From positions 24,697,674 to 24,761,673 of the forward strand of contig OX393579.1 of assembly GCA_947652605.1 (NCBI GenBank): a stretch of DNA of 64,000 nt, written 5' to 3'. Position numbers and translations under genes: made by a program. Under the pieces are notes generated by a model. It was given only the letters and a program-made list of their open reading frames with translations. It was not told the origin of the DNA and made no database searches. The DNA is from Elmis aenea (Eukaryota > Arthropoda > Insecta > Coleoptera > Elmidae). Of the stretch, positions 46,486 through 57,600 are shown piece after piece (the stretch's first letter is position 1; the number at the start of each line of letters is the position of its first letter).

Positions 46486-46943
46486 TTATTTTTCTACATA
46501 GTCACCATTGCCTTACAAGCTTTTTTATAGCGAGGATTTTTTTTTTTTGCATAAAAATCTGCCGCTTGAGATACAGCCAGTTCAATTCCACTTTTAACTT
46601 TTTTTTTCCCAAGGCATGAGATGCAAGATATCACCCTGTAATGTGTAGCAAGACCAAGTGCGAGGTCTGGTCTGTAAGGAGAGTGATTTAAAAAATCCTG
46701 TTTAAATTGCTGAATCTGTTCAGTTCTGCGTTTTTCACTTCTTTCTTAATCATGAACGTTTGTACAGTCTTTCTTAAACTCACGACACCACTTCCTTACC
46801 TTTTATTCACTCATTACTGATGAGCCATAAACTTCACACAGTTCTTGGTGAATTTTAGCAGCATTGCACCCTTTTGCGTGTAAAAATCGAATTACATAGC
46901 GGACTTCGCAAATGGCAGTACAGTCAAGTTTCGCAGCCAACAT
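46486..46943 (-). pseudogene. mariner transposase relic with internal deletion
   Basis: The minus strand starts with ATG at 46941-46943 and reads MLAAKLDCTAICEVRYVIRF, then HAKGCNAAKIHQELCEVYG and SSVMSE-stop-KVRKWCREFKKD. This is the N-terminal helix-turn-helix of a Tc1/mariner transposase. After NVHD-stop-ERSE it jumps to FLNHSPYRPDLALG, the motif before the last catalytic aspartate. After a further gap ELAVSQAADFYAKK leads to the normal C-terminal GNGDYVEK and stop (46486-46488). At 458 bp it is less than half the usual length of roughly 345 codons; the missing part is most of the DDD catalytic core. Terminal inverted repeats were not found. Confidence 0.8.
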
Positions 46944-47651
46944 TAATCACTATTACGGGACAGGGTGATAGGGGGTTGGGGGGTCCTCATACTTTTTTAA
47001 TTATGGTGTATTAATATTTACGATTCACAATTTGTTTTTCTTTACATAAATTTTCAAATAGTTTATTTATTACTTGGGGCCCATGTAAATTTTCCCCCTT
47101 AGCCCGGCGACGTCTCTCAACGTTTCTGTTACGGGAAGGCAAGCGGCAGCAGAGTGGTGAAAAATGTGCCAGTAGCTAGACAATGAACTAGTTGAAGCTA
47201 CCAAGCATGCACGAATTATTAGCGATTGGCGCTTACTTTTGATATACGCCTCGTATGTATGCAGAACTTAAATTGTACAAAAATACAGGGGCGTAGCGAA
47301 GAAGGGTCAGATTGTGGCTGTATGGCGGCGATATAAGAGATCGCTGCCGGCGCCACGTGTTTTTCATAAAATTTCTGTCAAAACACCAAATGGTGGGTAG
47401 TTTTAAATGAATGTAGGAAGAATATTTCTTAATTGGCAAAAAGGGTATATTTCACATTCTTTAAATAGTGCTAGACAGGGTGCTTATCAGTTGTAATAAC
47501 CCAAGGGAATAGACAACTTCACAATAATCTTGTCTTTTTTCCTCGCGAACGTGTTGCTTGGTAACAGCCCGACGCCCTACCTACTTGGAGTGCTGTCAAA
47601 TTATAAAAATTTATCAATGCGCGAGTAGTTAGTAAAATGGGTTATTTATTA
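46944..47651. other. No gene recognised
   Basis: 'caggggcgtagcgaag' at about 47287 resembles a hAT terminus, but no inverted partner is visible. About 47095-47200 is less AT-rich, with stops in all frames. Confidence 0.35.
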
Positions 47652-47659
47652 CTCTAAAT

Positions 47660-48412
47660 CAGTGTTTTTCTAACCTTTTTAATGTCGCGGCATACTTTTA
47701 ACAACGCTTAAATTTTGCGGCACAATATATACAGGATGTTTGAAATTTGAGTTTAAGCATGGGGATCTTGTTCATTATAATAGCTAGGAGTAAAGATTAA
47801 AACTTGGGAAAGTTGCTAAGATTGGTGCTCATTTATAATCCGAAGAAAAATTGGAAATATCTCAAACGGTATTAAAAAAAATTAGGAAAAACCTGAAAGT
47901 ACGATTTTTGAAGTGTCATAACTTCTTTGGAGCAAAAAAATATTGTGTAAAAACATTCCTTGCCGAATCATATTGTTATCACTAATTTGTTTTAGGTCGG
48001 TTCGTTTTTCTTAAGTGCGCAATTTTTTTAATTTACATTTTACATAATCAAACAATTTTTTTTTCTAAATTAATTGTATCACACATGGAATTTTCCTTCT
48101 ACATTAATAAATAGCGAAAATTGTGCCAAAGGAGAAAATAGAGTTGGTCGTCATAAAACAAAAACGAATCGACTTAAAAAAATCTGTGTACCATGCTATT
48201 CGACTTAAAACGTTGCTTAGGCAATGTTTTACACAATTGCAATATTTCATACTCCAAAGGTATTATAAACGATTTTCAAGATTCCTTTTTAGATTATTAA
48301 TAAGCACGGAATTCAGCAACTTTTCAAATTTAAACCTATACTCTAGCAATTAGAATAAGCAAGATCCCCATATTAAATTCGAATCTCACGACACACAGGT
48401 TGAAAAACACTG
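47660..48412. mobile_element. hAT-type MITE, CAGTGTTTTTC ends, hosting a C-like palindrome
   Basis: Ends CAGTGTTTTTCTAACC and GGTTGAAAAACACTG are inverted and lie between perfect CTCTAAAT duplications at 47652-47659 and 48413-48420. Only about 70 bp on the left and 30 bp on the right belong to it; the rest is a C-related palindrome. Confidence 0.85.
47728..48388. repeat. Palindromic element related to family C, copy 2
   Basis: 'tatacaggatgtttgaaatt' followed by 'catggggatcttgttcatta' on the left, and 'aagcaagatccccatattaa' then 'attcgaatct' on the right, match the outer arms of C1. The right tip (the TGTCC...TGTATA part) is lost. The plus-strand frame at 48123-48353 is not a gene. Confidence 0.7.
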
Positions 48413-48420
48413 CTCTAAAT

Positions 48421-49864
48421 ACTCTAATACTTTTAATACTATCAAACTTACCACTTGTTTATTTATTATTACTCGGCAACTATATGAAAAGCGATGTAAT
48501 TATTCTAGGGTTGTTATGAGTGTAATTTTAATTTGATTTGTTGTGATTCCTTACGTGACTTCAAACGTAACATTAAAAATGAGATTTCTATTAAAGTAAA
48601 ATATTTTCAAGATAAATAAAGTATTCACTGTAAAACAATCGTTTTTAAACTTTCTATATGCAATGTATACCTTTTTACTTTGTCTTTATAGGTTCCTAGC
48701 GAAACAAATGCGATCTTCGATATTTATTGAAATCCGAGGCACTTACTAAAAGAAATTTGGTGATAGTCTTATGGGATTCAAAAGTTTGCATTAACAATAA
48801 CTGTGTTAGCAGTTTACAAAAGAAATCTCTTATACTAAAATTTAAAAGCAATCATTTCCTTTTTGTGTGTTATCGGCAAACATCAAATTTAATGTAGAAA
48901 GGATGGGGAGTTCCAGCTGCTTTTTGTTGAAATAAATCAAATCTCATTACGTTTCGGTAATGAGAATTTTTTGTTGTGGTGTAACATTTCCCTGATGATC
49001 TAAATGCTTCTTAACATTACCCGCACTTTCCCTCCTGCTTTATAAGTATTGATTGATTGGTGAGGTTTCGTTTTTAACATCCTTATTAACTAGATTTAAG
49101 CTGGGATTTCGTTTCTAACATCTTTATTAACTAGATTTAAGCTGGGGTTTTCTATATATTTTACTGAAACGGAGATAGCTATCTTTAGAAGAAATTAATT
49201 TCCCAAGTATATTCGAAGTTTTAAGATTAGTTACGTTTCCAAACTGTATATATTATGTAGTTTGTTGTTGAAGTAATAGATTATTTGTTAATGTTGGCAC
49301 TACTTCGAATGTTTGAGAAGTATGCGTTACGACGGGATAAATAAAACTACAAGCTTTAATGATATGTCATTTGTACCTAGAAATAATTTGTTTTTGGCAG
49401 TTGTTCAGTGCATTGATATATACTCTGAAACGTATGAGAAGCACACATGTTCCTATTGCAAATTACTTCGACAATTAATAAATTTGTCTTAACAGTTATG
49501 AACAAAATATAAAACTAAGTAATATTGCTTATTAAATTTTTGCATCGGAAAAATATCGTTAAATTATGTTTAAGATATGGTTACTTCTGTACTGTATCTC
49601 AATATTTTTTTAAAGTTGATTCGTTCCTTGTTTACGTTTGGTTATTCACTGATAATTTTCATAATGTAACATTTTATTTAATTTAATTACTTTCCGGGAA
49701 TTTTACGTACAGAGTTCCACGATGCTGCAAAAGCATTTTAAGCATTTCATTGAAATTTATAACTTCCTTTTTGTTTCACCTGACACTTACTTTAAGCCGC
49801 TGTGCAAACAAATCAAGTCTAGCCATTTAAGTTTCTTTCGCTAGTAAATTTTGCATTCTGTTAG
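48421..49864. other. No gene recognised; one 45-bp tandem duplication
   Basis: At 49065-49153 a 45-bp unit containing 'ttattaactagatttaagct' is doubled. A short perfect hairpin CTCATTAC/GTAATGAG lies at about 48945-48966. Otherwise AT-rich with nothing. Confidence 0.45.
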
Positions 49865-50986
49865 GCTGCGGTTACATTACAACCATATTCGCGCGAAGCT
49901 CATTCGCGCGAATGCGTCCATATCCGCGCGAATATTGAGTGGTGTTTTATACCGACTACATCGCGCGAATTTTAACAGTTTAAGCATATAAAATGATGAA
50001 TTCAACATTAAAGCATTATTAATCGAAAAATAATTTATTGAAATTTTTTATACTAGATAGTAAACCAAAAAGGTGGACTAATCCCTTATCGCAAAGGAAC
50101 AACAATAACGTTTTGAATCATTGTTAAAACAGTCTGAACATTGTTATGAATGTTATCGTATGAATTGTGAAACATACATATTAAATGCAATTGATGAAAT
50201 AATAACTCAACAATGCAACTTTCCATGTTAAGTTATAGGCTTCAAAAATTAAACAAGTTTGAAATACAAACGATACCAGCGATTTCTAGCATATTCGCCC
50301 GAATTCTCGGTTGTATTGTATGAGCGATACGAGTATATTCTGTGGTCAGCGGGAAAAAGCACTTAAGTCAAAAAGTGCAATTTTTTAGAAGCAACGTTTT
50401 TTTATTTTACTGATTATCATATGAGTTTAAATTTTACTTGGATGGTATATTTTACTTAAAATTAAGTATTAAATTATCACAATATGTCAACATGATGCTT
50501 TTTTTAAATAAACAGTAAATACTTGACTTAAACTGGCATGAAATAAGAATAATTTAAGTAGTTTTTCACAAATGTAAACAAATTGATATATTCAGTTTAT
50601 TCGTTTATTCTTAAAAAATATATTTTTTTAATGTAGAATTTAAAAAAAATTAATGGACTAAACACAAATACTCATTTTTAAACATAACTTTTATTATCTT
50701 TTGATTACACAAAATTTCATTGCAATAGAAAAATATTATTAATAAAAATACGTGAAATGGAACTAACATTATAAACAGGAAACACAAGTGCCGAAATTGC
50801 AAATTACCAGTATAAGAACATAACAATATGAATGGTATGTTAATAATAAAAAAATTGCACTTTTTGACTTAAGTGCTTTTTCCCGCCGACCACAGTATAC
50901 TTGTATTGGTTTGTTTGATTCGGGCGAATACACTCGCATTCGCGCGAAGCTTATTTCGCGAATACGGTTGTAATGTAACCGCAGAC
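49865..50986. mobile_element. TIR element with repeated TCGCGCGAA words
   Basis: Left GCTGCGGTTACATTACAACC and the right complement GTCTGCGGTTACATTACAAC are inverted. Just inside each end ATTCGCGCGAA-type words recur (about four on the left at 49889-49978, two on the right at 50936-50962). A deeper inverted pair, 'aaaaagcacttaagtcaaaa' at 50353 and its complement near 50860, extends the palindrome. TAG abuts both sides (49862-49864, 50987-50989), a possible 3-bp duplication. No transposase seen. Confidence 0.75.
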
Positions 50987-51031
50987 TAGTCACAATGTCA
51001 CGTTAGTACGTTTTAAAAATGATTTTGCGTA

Positions 51032-51109
51032 TATACAGGGTGTGTATAAATTGGCGTAAGCGCTACACGTGACGATGTTCGTTCCGTCAATTTTTACACA
51101 CCCTGTATA
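51032..51109. repeat. 78-bp hairpin with TATACAGGGTGTG ends
   Basis: TATACAGGGTGTGTATAAAT and its complement enclose a short loop. This is the minimal form of the terminus used by the large palindromes. Confidence 0.8.
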
Positions 51110-51110
51110 G

Positions 51111-51289
51111 GTCCGCGTCAAGTCTATTGGCGAGCGGTGGGGGTGCGCACTAAACACAATTGGAATTGAACACACCTACTTATCTAGTTGTATTGGTATA
51201 CCCGCCAATGCTTTTGAGGTCCTGGTTCATATTGTAGCGTCTGCTGCGCGAAAACACCCCCACCGATCGCCATTAGACTTGACGCGCAC
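51111..51289. repeat. 179-bp inverted repeat
   Basis: 'gtccgcgtcaagtctattgg' with 'gcggtgggggtg' pairs with 'cacccccaccg' and 'cattagacttgacgcgcac'. It directly follows the 78-bp hairpin. The minus-strand frame at 50990-51175 spans both and is an artefact. Confidence 0.75.
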
Positions 51290-53340
51290 TATAGCTGACT
51301 TAATATTAAAGTTGAAACAGTGCAAAATCGACTTTTAATATAATCTCCAAGTGCGCTAAGTTGTGTTCAGGTGAAATGACGAAGGATGTTGTTATTGTGT
51401 CAGAACTATGATAACATACTTTATTGAAAGTATTGGAATGTCCACTTCGTTTGCAAATTTGACGGAAATGGGACTAAGCGAACCCTTGAACATAGAAATC
51501 ATAGTCGCGGGTGGAAATTAATTAGGCATCTGCGCAATCTTATTTTGGCGTACGAATTGTTTGATCCAAAATCATAGATTTCACTAGGGACTTGCTCTCC
51601 TTATTTGCCTCGACTGAGAACGAGGGCACTATTATTTGAAATTTTGATTACATAGATATGAAATAAGAGACGAATAAGCGTTATTATATCTTGCAGGAAG
51701 GTAAGTTTACTATGATCTAAATTTTTAAAGTCTTGTTGGCATTATTATGCGGAAAATAACAGAAAAAGTTTACCCGTTAGGACGCTACAAAGACATTTAT
51801 TTAAAACCGCGTATATCTTAAACCGTTAACGATATCTTGAGTTTTGTTGATTGCAAAAACTTCGCAAATATTTTGCTACAATTTCGTCTTGATATAGTAG
51901 TGACCTATTTATGGAAATAGAAAAAGTTCTCCCATGTGACTATTTACGCTGCACGCGCTTTCCAAAATTTGCGAGATCGCCATTTAAACTTATTAAGAGG
52001 GTTATTCTCGGAAGGAATAATTTTTCACACAGTGCGATTTAGCCAATCAAGGAGAATAATTAAAAAAAAGGAAGTTATAATCAAGTTTGACGCAAAAAAA
52101 ATTAAACACGCAAAATTTTCAAATTTCATAAAATAACGTTTTTCCTTATGTTAACAGCACTGCACTACTTTGAGCATCTGAAATTTGAATCGAGAGGATG
52201 ATTTTGCTATAGGAACCCTCAGTTTAAGATGCATATTGTTAAGCGGCATAAAATGCATATAAAAGTATGGGAAACCTGACTACCGCAATAATTTTTAAGT
52301 TTTTCCGAAGGAGCTAACCAAATTGAACACGCATGTGAAGAATCTTACGTAGTTTTTGATTTTGAACAACTTTTGTCGTAAAATAATCAAGGGAACCAAT
52401 ATTTGCAACTATTTAATTTTGCATGGTAAAGTTCTATGTAAGCGATAAAAGTAACACGGGTGGGTTGTAACAGTGCCTATAGTTATTTTCATCCACCTCC
52501 CCTACCTACATTGCTAGTTTTCATCTGTCATAGAGGTTAAGTTTTTGCCAGCCAGAGTCACTATTTTCCGCCCAAAAGTTAATGTCACCGGTCGAGTGAC
52601 TTCTAGGCAATCTCTAAAAGAGGAACAAAAAAGTATCTGGATTATTATGTTCTAAATTTAGTTGGCTATTGATGGATGCAATACAATTTGACGTTGAAAT
52701 CGTGGTTAATTGTGGATTTCCTCCAATTTGTTTTGTGTACACTTGGGGTCAAAAGTAACAGTGGTACAACCAACCCCAATCAATGTTTTTACTTGCAAAT
52801 GTTCAATCTTAGCACATAATTGGTGGTTTTCCTCGTAGATGAAAACATACAAAAGTTGTCGGAATAATTTTCCAAGTTGTTGTATCTTTTTGATTCACTT
52901 TTTTTTATTTTTTCATCTTGCTAATGTGTATATTGGAGTCAAATATTAATTTTGTTGATGAATACTAATATATTTACCCGCTACTTATGAACTGTGCAAA
53001 TGATTTTGCCTTTACAACTTACCCCAATCATTGTTACTTTTAGCCCCAACGTTGAGGTAGGCAGTAACTGCTGTCTCACTATAAAAAAAAACAAATTTTT
53101 TACATATGCTTTACGAAACATATGAAATAAATATCTTGGAGAGAAGACACTCTGAGAAATTAAATAAAAACAAAAAAAAATTACTTTCATCCCCGGTCTC
53201 CCCTCATGTCTCAGTCAATTCAATGCCCTGTATTTGTTTTTATAATGTTATAATTTAAGTTTGATGGGAAGTAACAACCTTACTTGTTGAAATTTAAGCG
53301 AAAAATATTGGGTATTTAGGTTAGGTGTAATAGAGTACTA
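51290..53340. other. No gene recognised
   Basis: Weak inverted similarity between 'ttggggtcaaaagtaaca' (about 52744) and 'tgttacttttagccccaa' (about 53031), with a further direct copy of 'aaaagtaacac' near 52448. A 'atgccctgtatttg' tip near 53223 resembles palindrome ends. No open frame is convincing. Confidence 0.35.
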
Positions 53341-53359
53341 ATTCAAACTATTCCATATA

Positions 53360-53387
53360 TTTCGGACTTAATTAAGTCCTTCTTCAG
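53360..53387 (-). ncRNA. Hammerhead-ribozyme-like motif (hypothetical)
   Basis: The minus strand reads CTGAAGA, one extra A, a perfect 6-bp stem GGACTT/AAGTCC with AATT loop, then GAAA. This follows the hammerhead core CUGANGA-stem II-GAAA apart from the extra base. A/T-only pairing is possible for stem III (TATAT upstream, ATATA downstream), but stem I is not evident. Confidence 0.25.
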
Positions 53388-55110
53388 TGGATAAGTTTAT
53401 ATAGATTAAACCATGAGGTGGAAAAATGTTGATTGTACCATAATAAAACATAAGTTATTCATAGATGGTGGAGTAAACCAAGTCACAACAAATTATTACA
53501 TTGAGATTAATAAATTACAAACAGATTAAAAGCATCCATGGATGCTTTTAAAGTTATAATTTAATATTAACTGTTATACTAATATTTAAAAACAACCTTG
53601 AATAAGATTTTAATTAAACCTTTTCAGATATAGAATATGCAGTAAGTAGTTAAGTTACAGAAATTGCTCCGTTTTGTTAAATTGCGTATTCACTATTTTT
53701 AAGAAGTGATGTATTCAACTTTTGTTTTGACAATTATGGCCCGTTAACATTTCACACGGCAAGCGTAACATTAAAATTGAAATGTAACGCTTCCTTTAGG
53801 ATACCTTGGAGTCGTATTTATATTTTGTGCTGTGCTTCCTTTAATGCAATTGCCGATGAAAAACACGAAAACGGCATCATAAAAAGAAATGATTAGGTCG
53901 AATACTTATCGTGTATGTGTGACGAATACATAATTTATTATTTCTCCATCCCTGTGTTTGAAACAACTGCTCCTTATAAACAGCAGCACACTTGTGTAAC
54001 AAATATATAAATATAATGCGATTTACAATTCCAGAGATAAATATTTACCCGTCGCTTTATCGACCAAATAAATAATTCCAGAGACAACTTAGTTTAGCTC
54101 ATAGTTAAAATTTATTTGTGCATCGAAATACGATATTTTGGTTTATTCTCGGAGTAAAACATAACACTAAGAATAAATAAATTTGTCTTTAAGTTGAAAG
54201 CACCGGGTTTTAGCAAGATATATCTTGTTTCAAATTATACTTATAACGTTATGTGATATTGCTTATAACTTCAGAATTTATAGAACCGAAGCGTTGCCGT
54301 CAAAATAGAAATGTACGAAAGCGCAGACGAGTCACGCAGAGAAAAAATAAATTTCCTGTATTATTACGGTAAAGTATTTGCTTAACATAAATATTTGGAA
54401 TGTTCTACTATCTTGATAATAATAGCAGAAAATACGAATATTTAAAGATAAGATACATTTTAAACAGTAAGTACAGTTTGTTCAGAAGGAAATAACATTT
54501 TTATTGTGTTGCTAATTTTTGTTTTGGCTGCTTTTCTTTCTTATCAAGGCGATAATCAGCGCCAGTTACCTAAGCGCTAATTGATGCAATAATCAAACTT
54601 TCATTTAAGAAATAGTCGCGACTATCTTCAATCTTCACGTACTTATTAACAATTTCTAATATAGTGATGAAGGACACTTTTGGTAAAATATGAATGATAG
54701 CCACAAAATTGCAAATTTACTAATTGTATAAAATGCAATGGAAAATTAAAACTAAGTACTTTAATTGTGATAAAAATATTGAATGGTCAAAGTATAATAC
54801 TGCTTCTTAGATTCTCATAATAATTGATTAGCAAAGTAGCGATTACAGTCAAATGAGGATACCTCTCACTAAACACACAGCAAGTTCTTTCAATAATCTT
54901 GTGACATTCTTCACGAATATAAAATAAAATCAAAATATCCGTGTTTGAATACTCTTGATATTCCATTTTCATGGATACTTTAGAGTTTAGACAAACGCGA
55001 TAAAAGCGGTTCACAGTTATTAATATTGGCATTTGTTGTCATTTCCAAGGCTTACTATTTAAAAATGTTGCAATTTCACTTAACTTTATCAAAAATTCTT
55101 AATAACTCGA
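53388..55110. other. AT-rich DNA, no gene recognised
   Basis: A 20-bp perfect palindrome AAAGCATCCATGGATGCTTT lies at about 53529-53551. Frames at 54787-55032 and beyond show no motif. Confidence 0.4.
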
Positions 55111-55560
55111 AAATTGTGTTGCAGAAAGGTATAGGAAACGCTAATACAGATTGATGCAGAATGTAATTTTCCATTAGAAAATGAAAAAATAATTTGGGCA
55201 TTGTATTTGAAAAATGTTATAGTGGTCTTAAGTTGTATTAAAAGAAAATTAAATTTTGGACACCCTGTAAGTAATGCATCGATTGCAAAAATTCCAGGAT
55301 GTACTCCAAGGTTTCTTCTAGGCATGGTCTCAATGTAAGCCTTTTTTCTTCAAAAATGCCGGCGTTAGATAATATTAAGCATCGCACAATTAAAATTAAA
55401 AAATTCCCAAAATCTAAAAAACGACTGCACTTAGGTATAGGGAGTGCTAATAAAATTCCCTCTAAAATAACGTTTTAAATCTAAAAACGCAATAAAAAAT
55501 AGACCATTGTATTTGAAATAAGAAAGTAGAAGTCAACTTTCGGTAGTTCCGGAAGTGTCG
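55111..55560. repeat. Two diverged direct copies of an AT-rich segment
   Basis: 'ggtataggaaacgctaatac' through 'gcattgtatttgaaaa' (about 55125-55215) recurs as 'ggtatagggagtgctaataa' through 'ccattgtatttgaaat' (about 55433-55520). The first copy ends at an 'acaccctgtaa' tip (55260). Probably worn pieces of a palindromic element. Confidence 0.5.
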
Positions 55561-55680
55561 CCATGTTGACATTATTTTCAATAAACAAATCAGATGCCAT
55601 TATGGTCATAACCAAAATTTCAGATCCATACCCTTTTTCATTCTTCATATATTTTTAAGTCCCGGTCTCAATCAATCACG

Positions 55681-55990
55681 CTGTATATTCAAATTCTTAA
55701 GCCAGTATAGATTAATGGGATACAACTTTGGGGTTGCGCAAAACAAAGCAATGTTGGCATTTTAAAATAAAATTATTAGAAATATCGTGAATGCCCCTTG
55801 GTACATGCGAAATGACAACCTGCACAATGATCTAAATGTTCCCAGGGTAATCGAAGAAATCAAGAAGTATGCAGGAAAACATGAGGAAAGGTTACATCGT
55901 CATGCTAATCCTGAAGCCCTACAGCTCCCGAATAATGTAGACATTAGAAGAAGACTAAAAAGAGTAAAACCTTTTGAATTAGTGCAGTAA
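55681..55990 (+). pseudogene. Jockey-type LINE, 3' coding end
   Basis: Opens with LYIQILKPV followed by a stop where the family has Trp, then INGIQLWGCAKQSNVGILK. A deletion and frameshift follow, and the frame resumes as KIIRNIVNAPWYMRNDNLHN and LNVPRVIEEIKKYAGKHEERL. It ends RRRLKRVKPFELVQ with a stop at 55988-55990. This is the C-terminal region of the same Jockey family as at 10785-11576. The 67-codon frame from 55787 is the best-preserved part, not a separate gene. The copy is heavily 5'-truncated. About 140 bp downstream may be its 3' UTR. Confidence 0.8.
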
Positions 55991-56386
55991 AGTAGCTGTG
56001 CAGTGTAAAGCAGAGCAAGTAGTGTAAATCATGTGAACAAGCGAATAGAGTCAAGCACTTAGTAAGTACATACTACATATGTAATTTTAGGTTGATAAGA
56101 TCAAAAATAAACTATTGGTTAGTCAAGTTATGACTAGTTATAGTATATACTAATTATTTAAAAAAATGTAATATCTTTTAATGTCAAATTACGCGATTAA
56201 CCGACATCGTTATAACCTTTGAAAATAAGCAAGATTTTTATGTTGGACCAGAAATTTCGGATATTTTTGACTCATTACATCGAATCAAAGTTCTTCTTTT
56301 TTTATGCCTACACCTTTTTACCGTTAGGTGTTAGGTCTTTGGTTCTTCTTAGCTTTGTGAATTCTGTTTGTAATACTCCCTTTATA

Positions 56387-56590
56387 TCTTTCTATATTTA
56401 GCTAGCTTTCTAATGTTACTCCACTCGATTCCTTTGTTCGTGACAATTTCTTTTGCCTCCTCATTTTGGGTTTTATTTGGGCTTCCCTTCTAAGTTTATC
56501 CTGCTCCAGACTTTTCTGAGTATAGTAACTTCTTCCATTTTATGCAAAAGACCTAAGCCATCTTAGTTGTGCCTCCTGTTTTTAATACTG
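56387..56590 (-). pseudogene. Probable LINE reverse transcriptase tail, degenerate
   Basis: The minus strand reads NEEAKEIVTNKGIEWSNIRK then LAKYRKI, resembling the C-terminal tail of endonuclease-reverse transcriptase LINEs in which a basic region is followed by a conserved Trp and an Ala-x-Asp/Tyr-Arg motif. Upstream frames are broken by stops. The family is uncertain. Confidence 0.35.
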
Positions 56591-56925
56591 CATTAGAAAG
56601 TAGAGGTCTAAACTATTTATAAAAGTAAATTAATCCATGCACTTAATTTACTAGGACTGTTTATATTGTTACACTAATATTTTATAAACATTTAATAATG
56701 TAGATTATAATTGTAAACCCGTTTCGTAAACTCCGTTTATTAGGTTACATGTTACACTATGCAGAGTCAACTCTATTTGCAATATGTAATATGTTATGAC
56801 TGTGTCACAGCAAGCAAATAGAGCTGAAGCAATCAGTACGGCCTTATGTGTTTCCTTGTTATACGTCATAGTCTTTTAGCTGACTCAGGGTAAATATTGG
56901 TAGAAATAGTCTTCCCAAATAATAG

Positions 56926-56990
56926 GAAGACAGTAGACAGTAGGGAGTCATTAGTCAATAGTCAATAGTCAACAGTCAACAGTAGAGTCG
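56926..56990. repeat. Short AGTCAAC/AGTCAAT minisatellite
   Basis: About eight near-tandem copies of a 7-bp word (agtcaat, agtcaac, agtagac). Confidence 0.8.
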
Positions 56991-57407
56991 GTCGTAGAGC
57001 CACCGGCCGAGATAGCCGTAATTACCCTGGGTCCAGTGAGTCACCATCCCGTAAGATCTGTTTGTCAATGTGTTCAACTGGTTCTTATAATAAATCTGCC
57101 CAATTTCATAGTCATCAATTAGCTTCATTATGATGCCCGAGCGCACATTGTCTTTAAGGTTTAGGCCTTAAAGCCTTTGTGACAATATTCCTCTATAGCA
57201 GGCGTTCCCAATCTGTGGTTCGCGTACCGGTTCCTGTACGCGAATGTCAAGTTACCGGTACGCGATAAGCAAATGAATTTTTTATTTTTTTATTTTTTTA
57301 AATATAGCATCTATGTTATGTGATGATATCACATGCGTGTAGAAGAAGAAGAAGATAGTGACAGATTTGTAGACACATATGTAAATTTAAAATAATTATC
57401 GGTTTAT

Positions 57408-57478
57408 ATCGGGTGATCGAAAATGATTGATATCCGCTAATTTCAGACCGAAAATAAAATAACCAATCATTGCTTAAT
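57408..57478. repeat. Terminal fragment of repeat G
   Basis: 'tatatcgggtgatcgaaaat' and following 'cagaccgaaaataaaataacc' match the end of the complete G element at 61347-61600, read in reverse. The other end is absent. Confidence 0.7.
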
Positions 57479-57481
57479 TTT

Positions 57482-57568
57482 GAGTCTGGTGTTCGCCTTA
57501 AACTGAACAAAATTGAACTAGATATTTCTACACTAATAAAAAGTAAACAGGCGCAACCCTTACATTAA
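57482..57568 (+). pseudogene. hAT (BED-finger type) transposase C-terminal scrap
   Basis: Twenty-eight codons reading ESGVRLKLNKIELDISTLIK then SKQAQPLH and a stop. The pattern RLKLxxxxxDIxxLIxxKQAQxxH with immediate termination is the usual end of one hAT transposase group. It sits within hAT termini of the matching type on the plus strand. Everything upstream in the protein is missing or replaced by the G fragment. Confidence 0.6.
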
Positions 57569-57600
57569 TTACAATAATTAGAATTATTATTAAGTATATC

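Noticed and set aside
46202..46501. A 99-codon plus-strand gene.
   Set aside because: It crosses ATGTATAT-type repeats and the C-terminal end of the minus-strand mariner relic. There is no motif.
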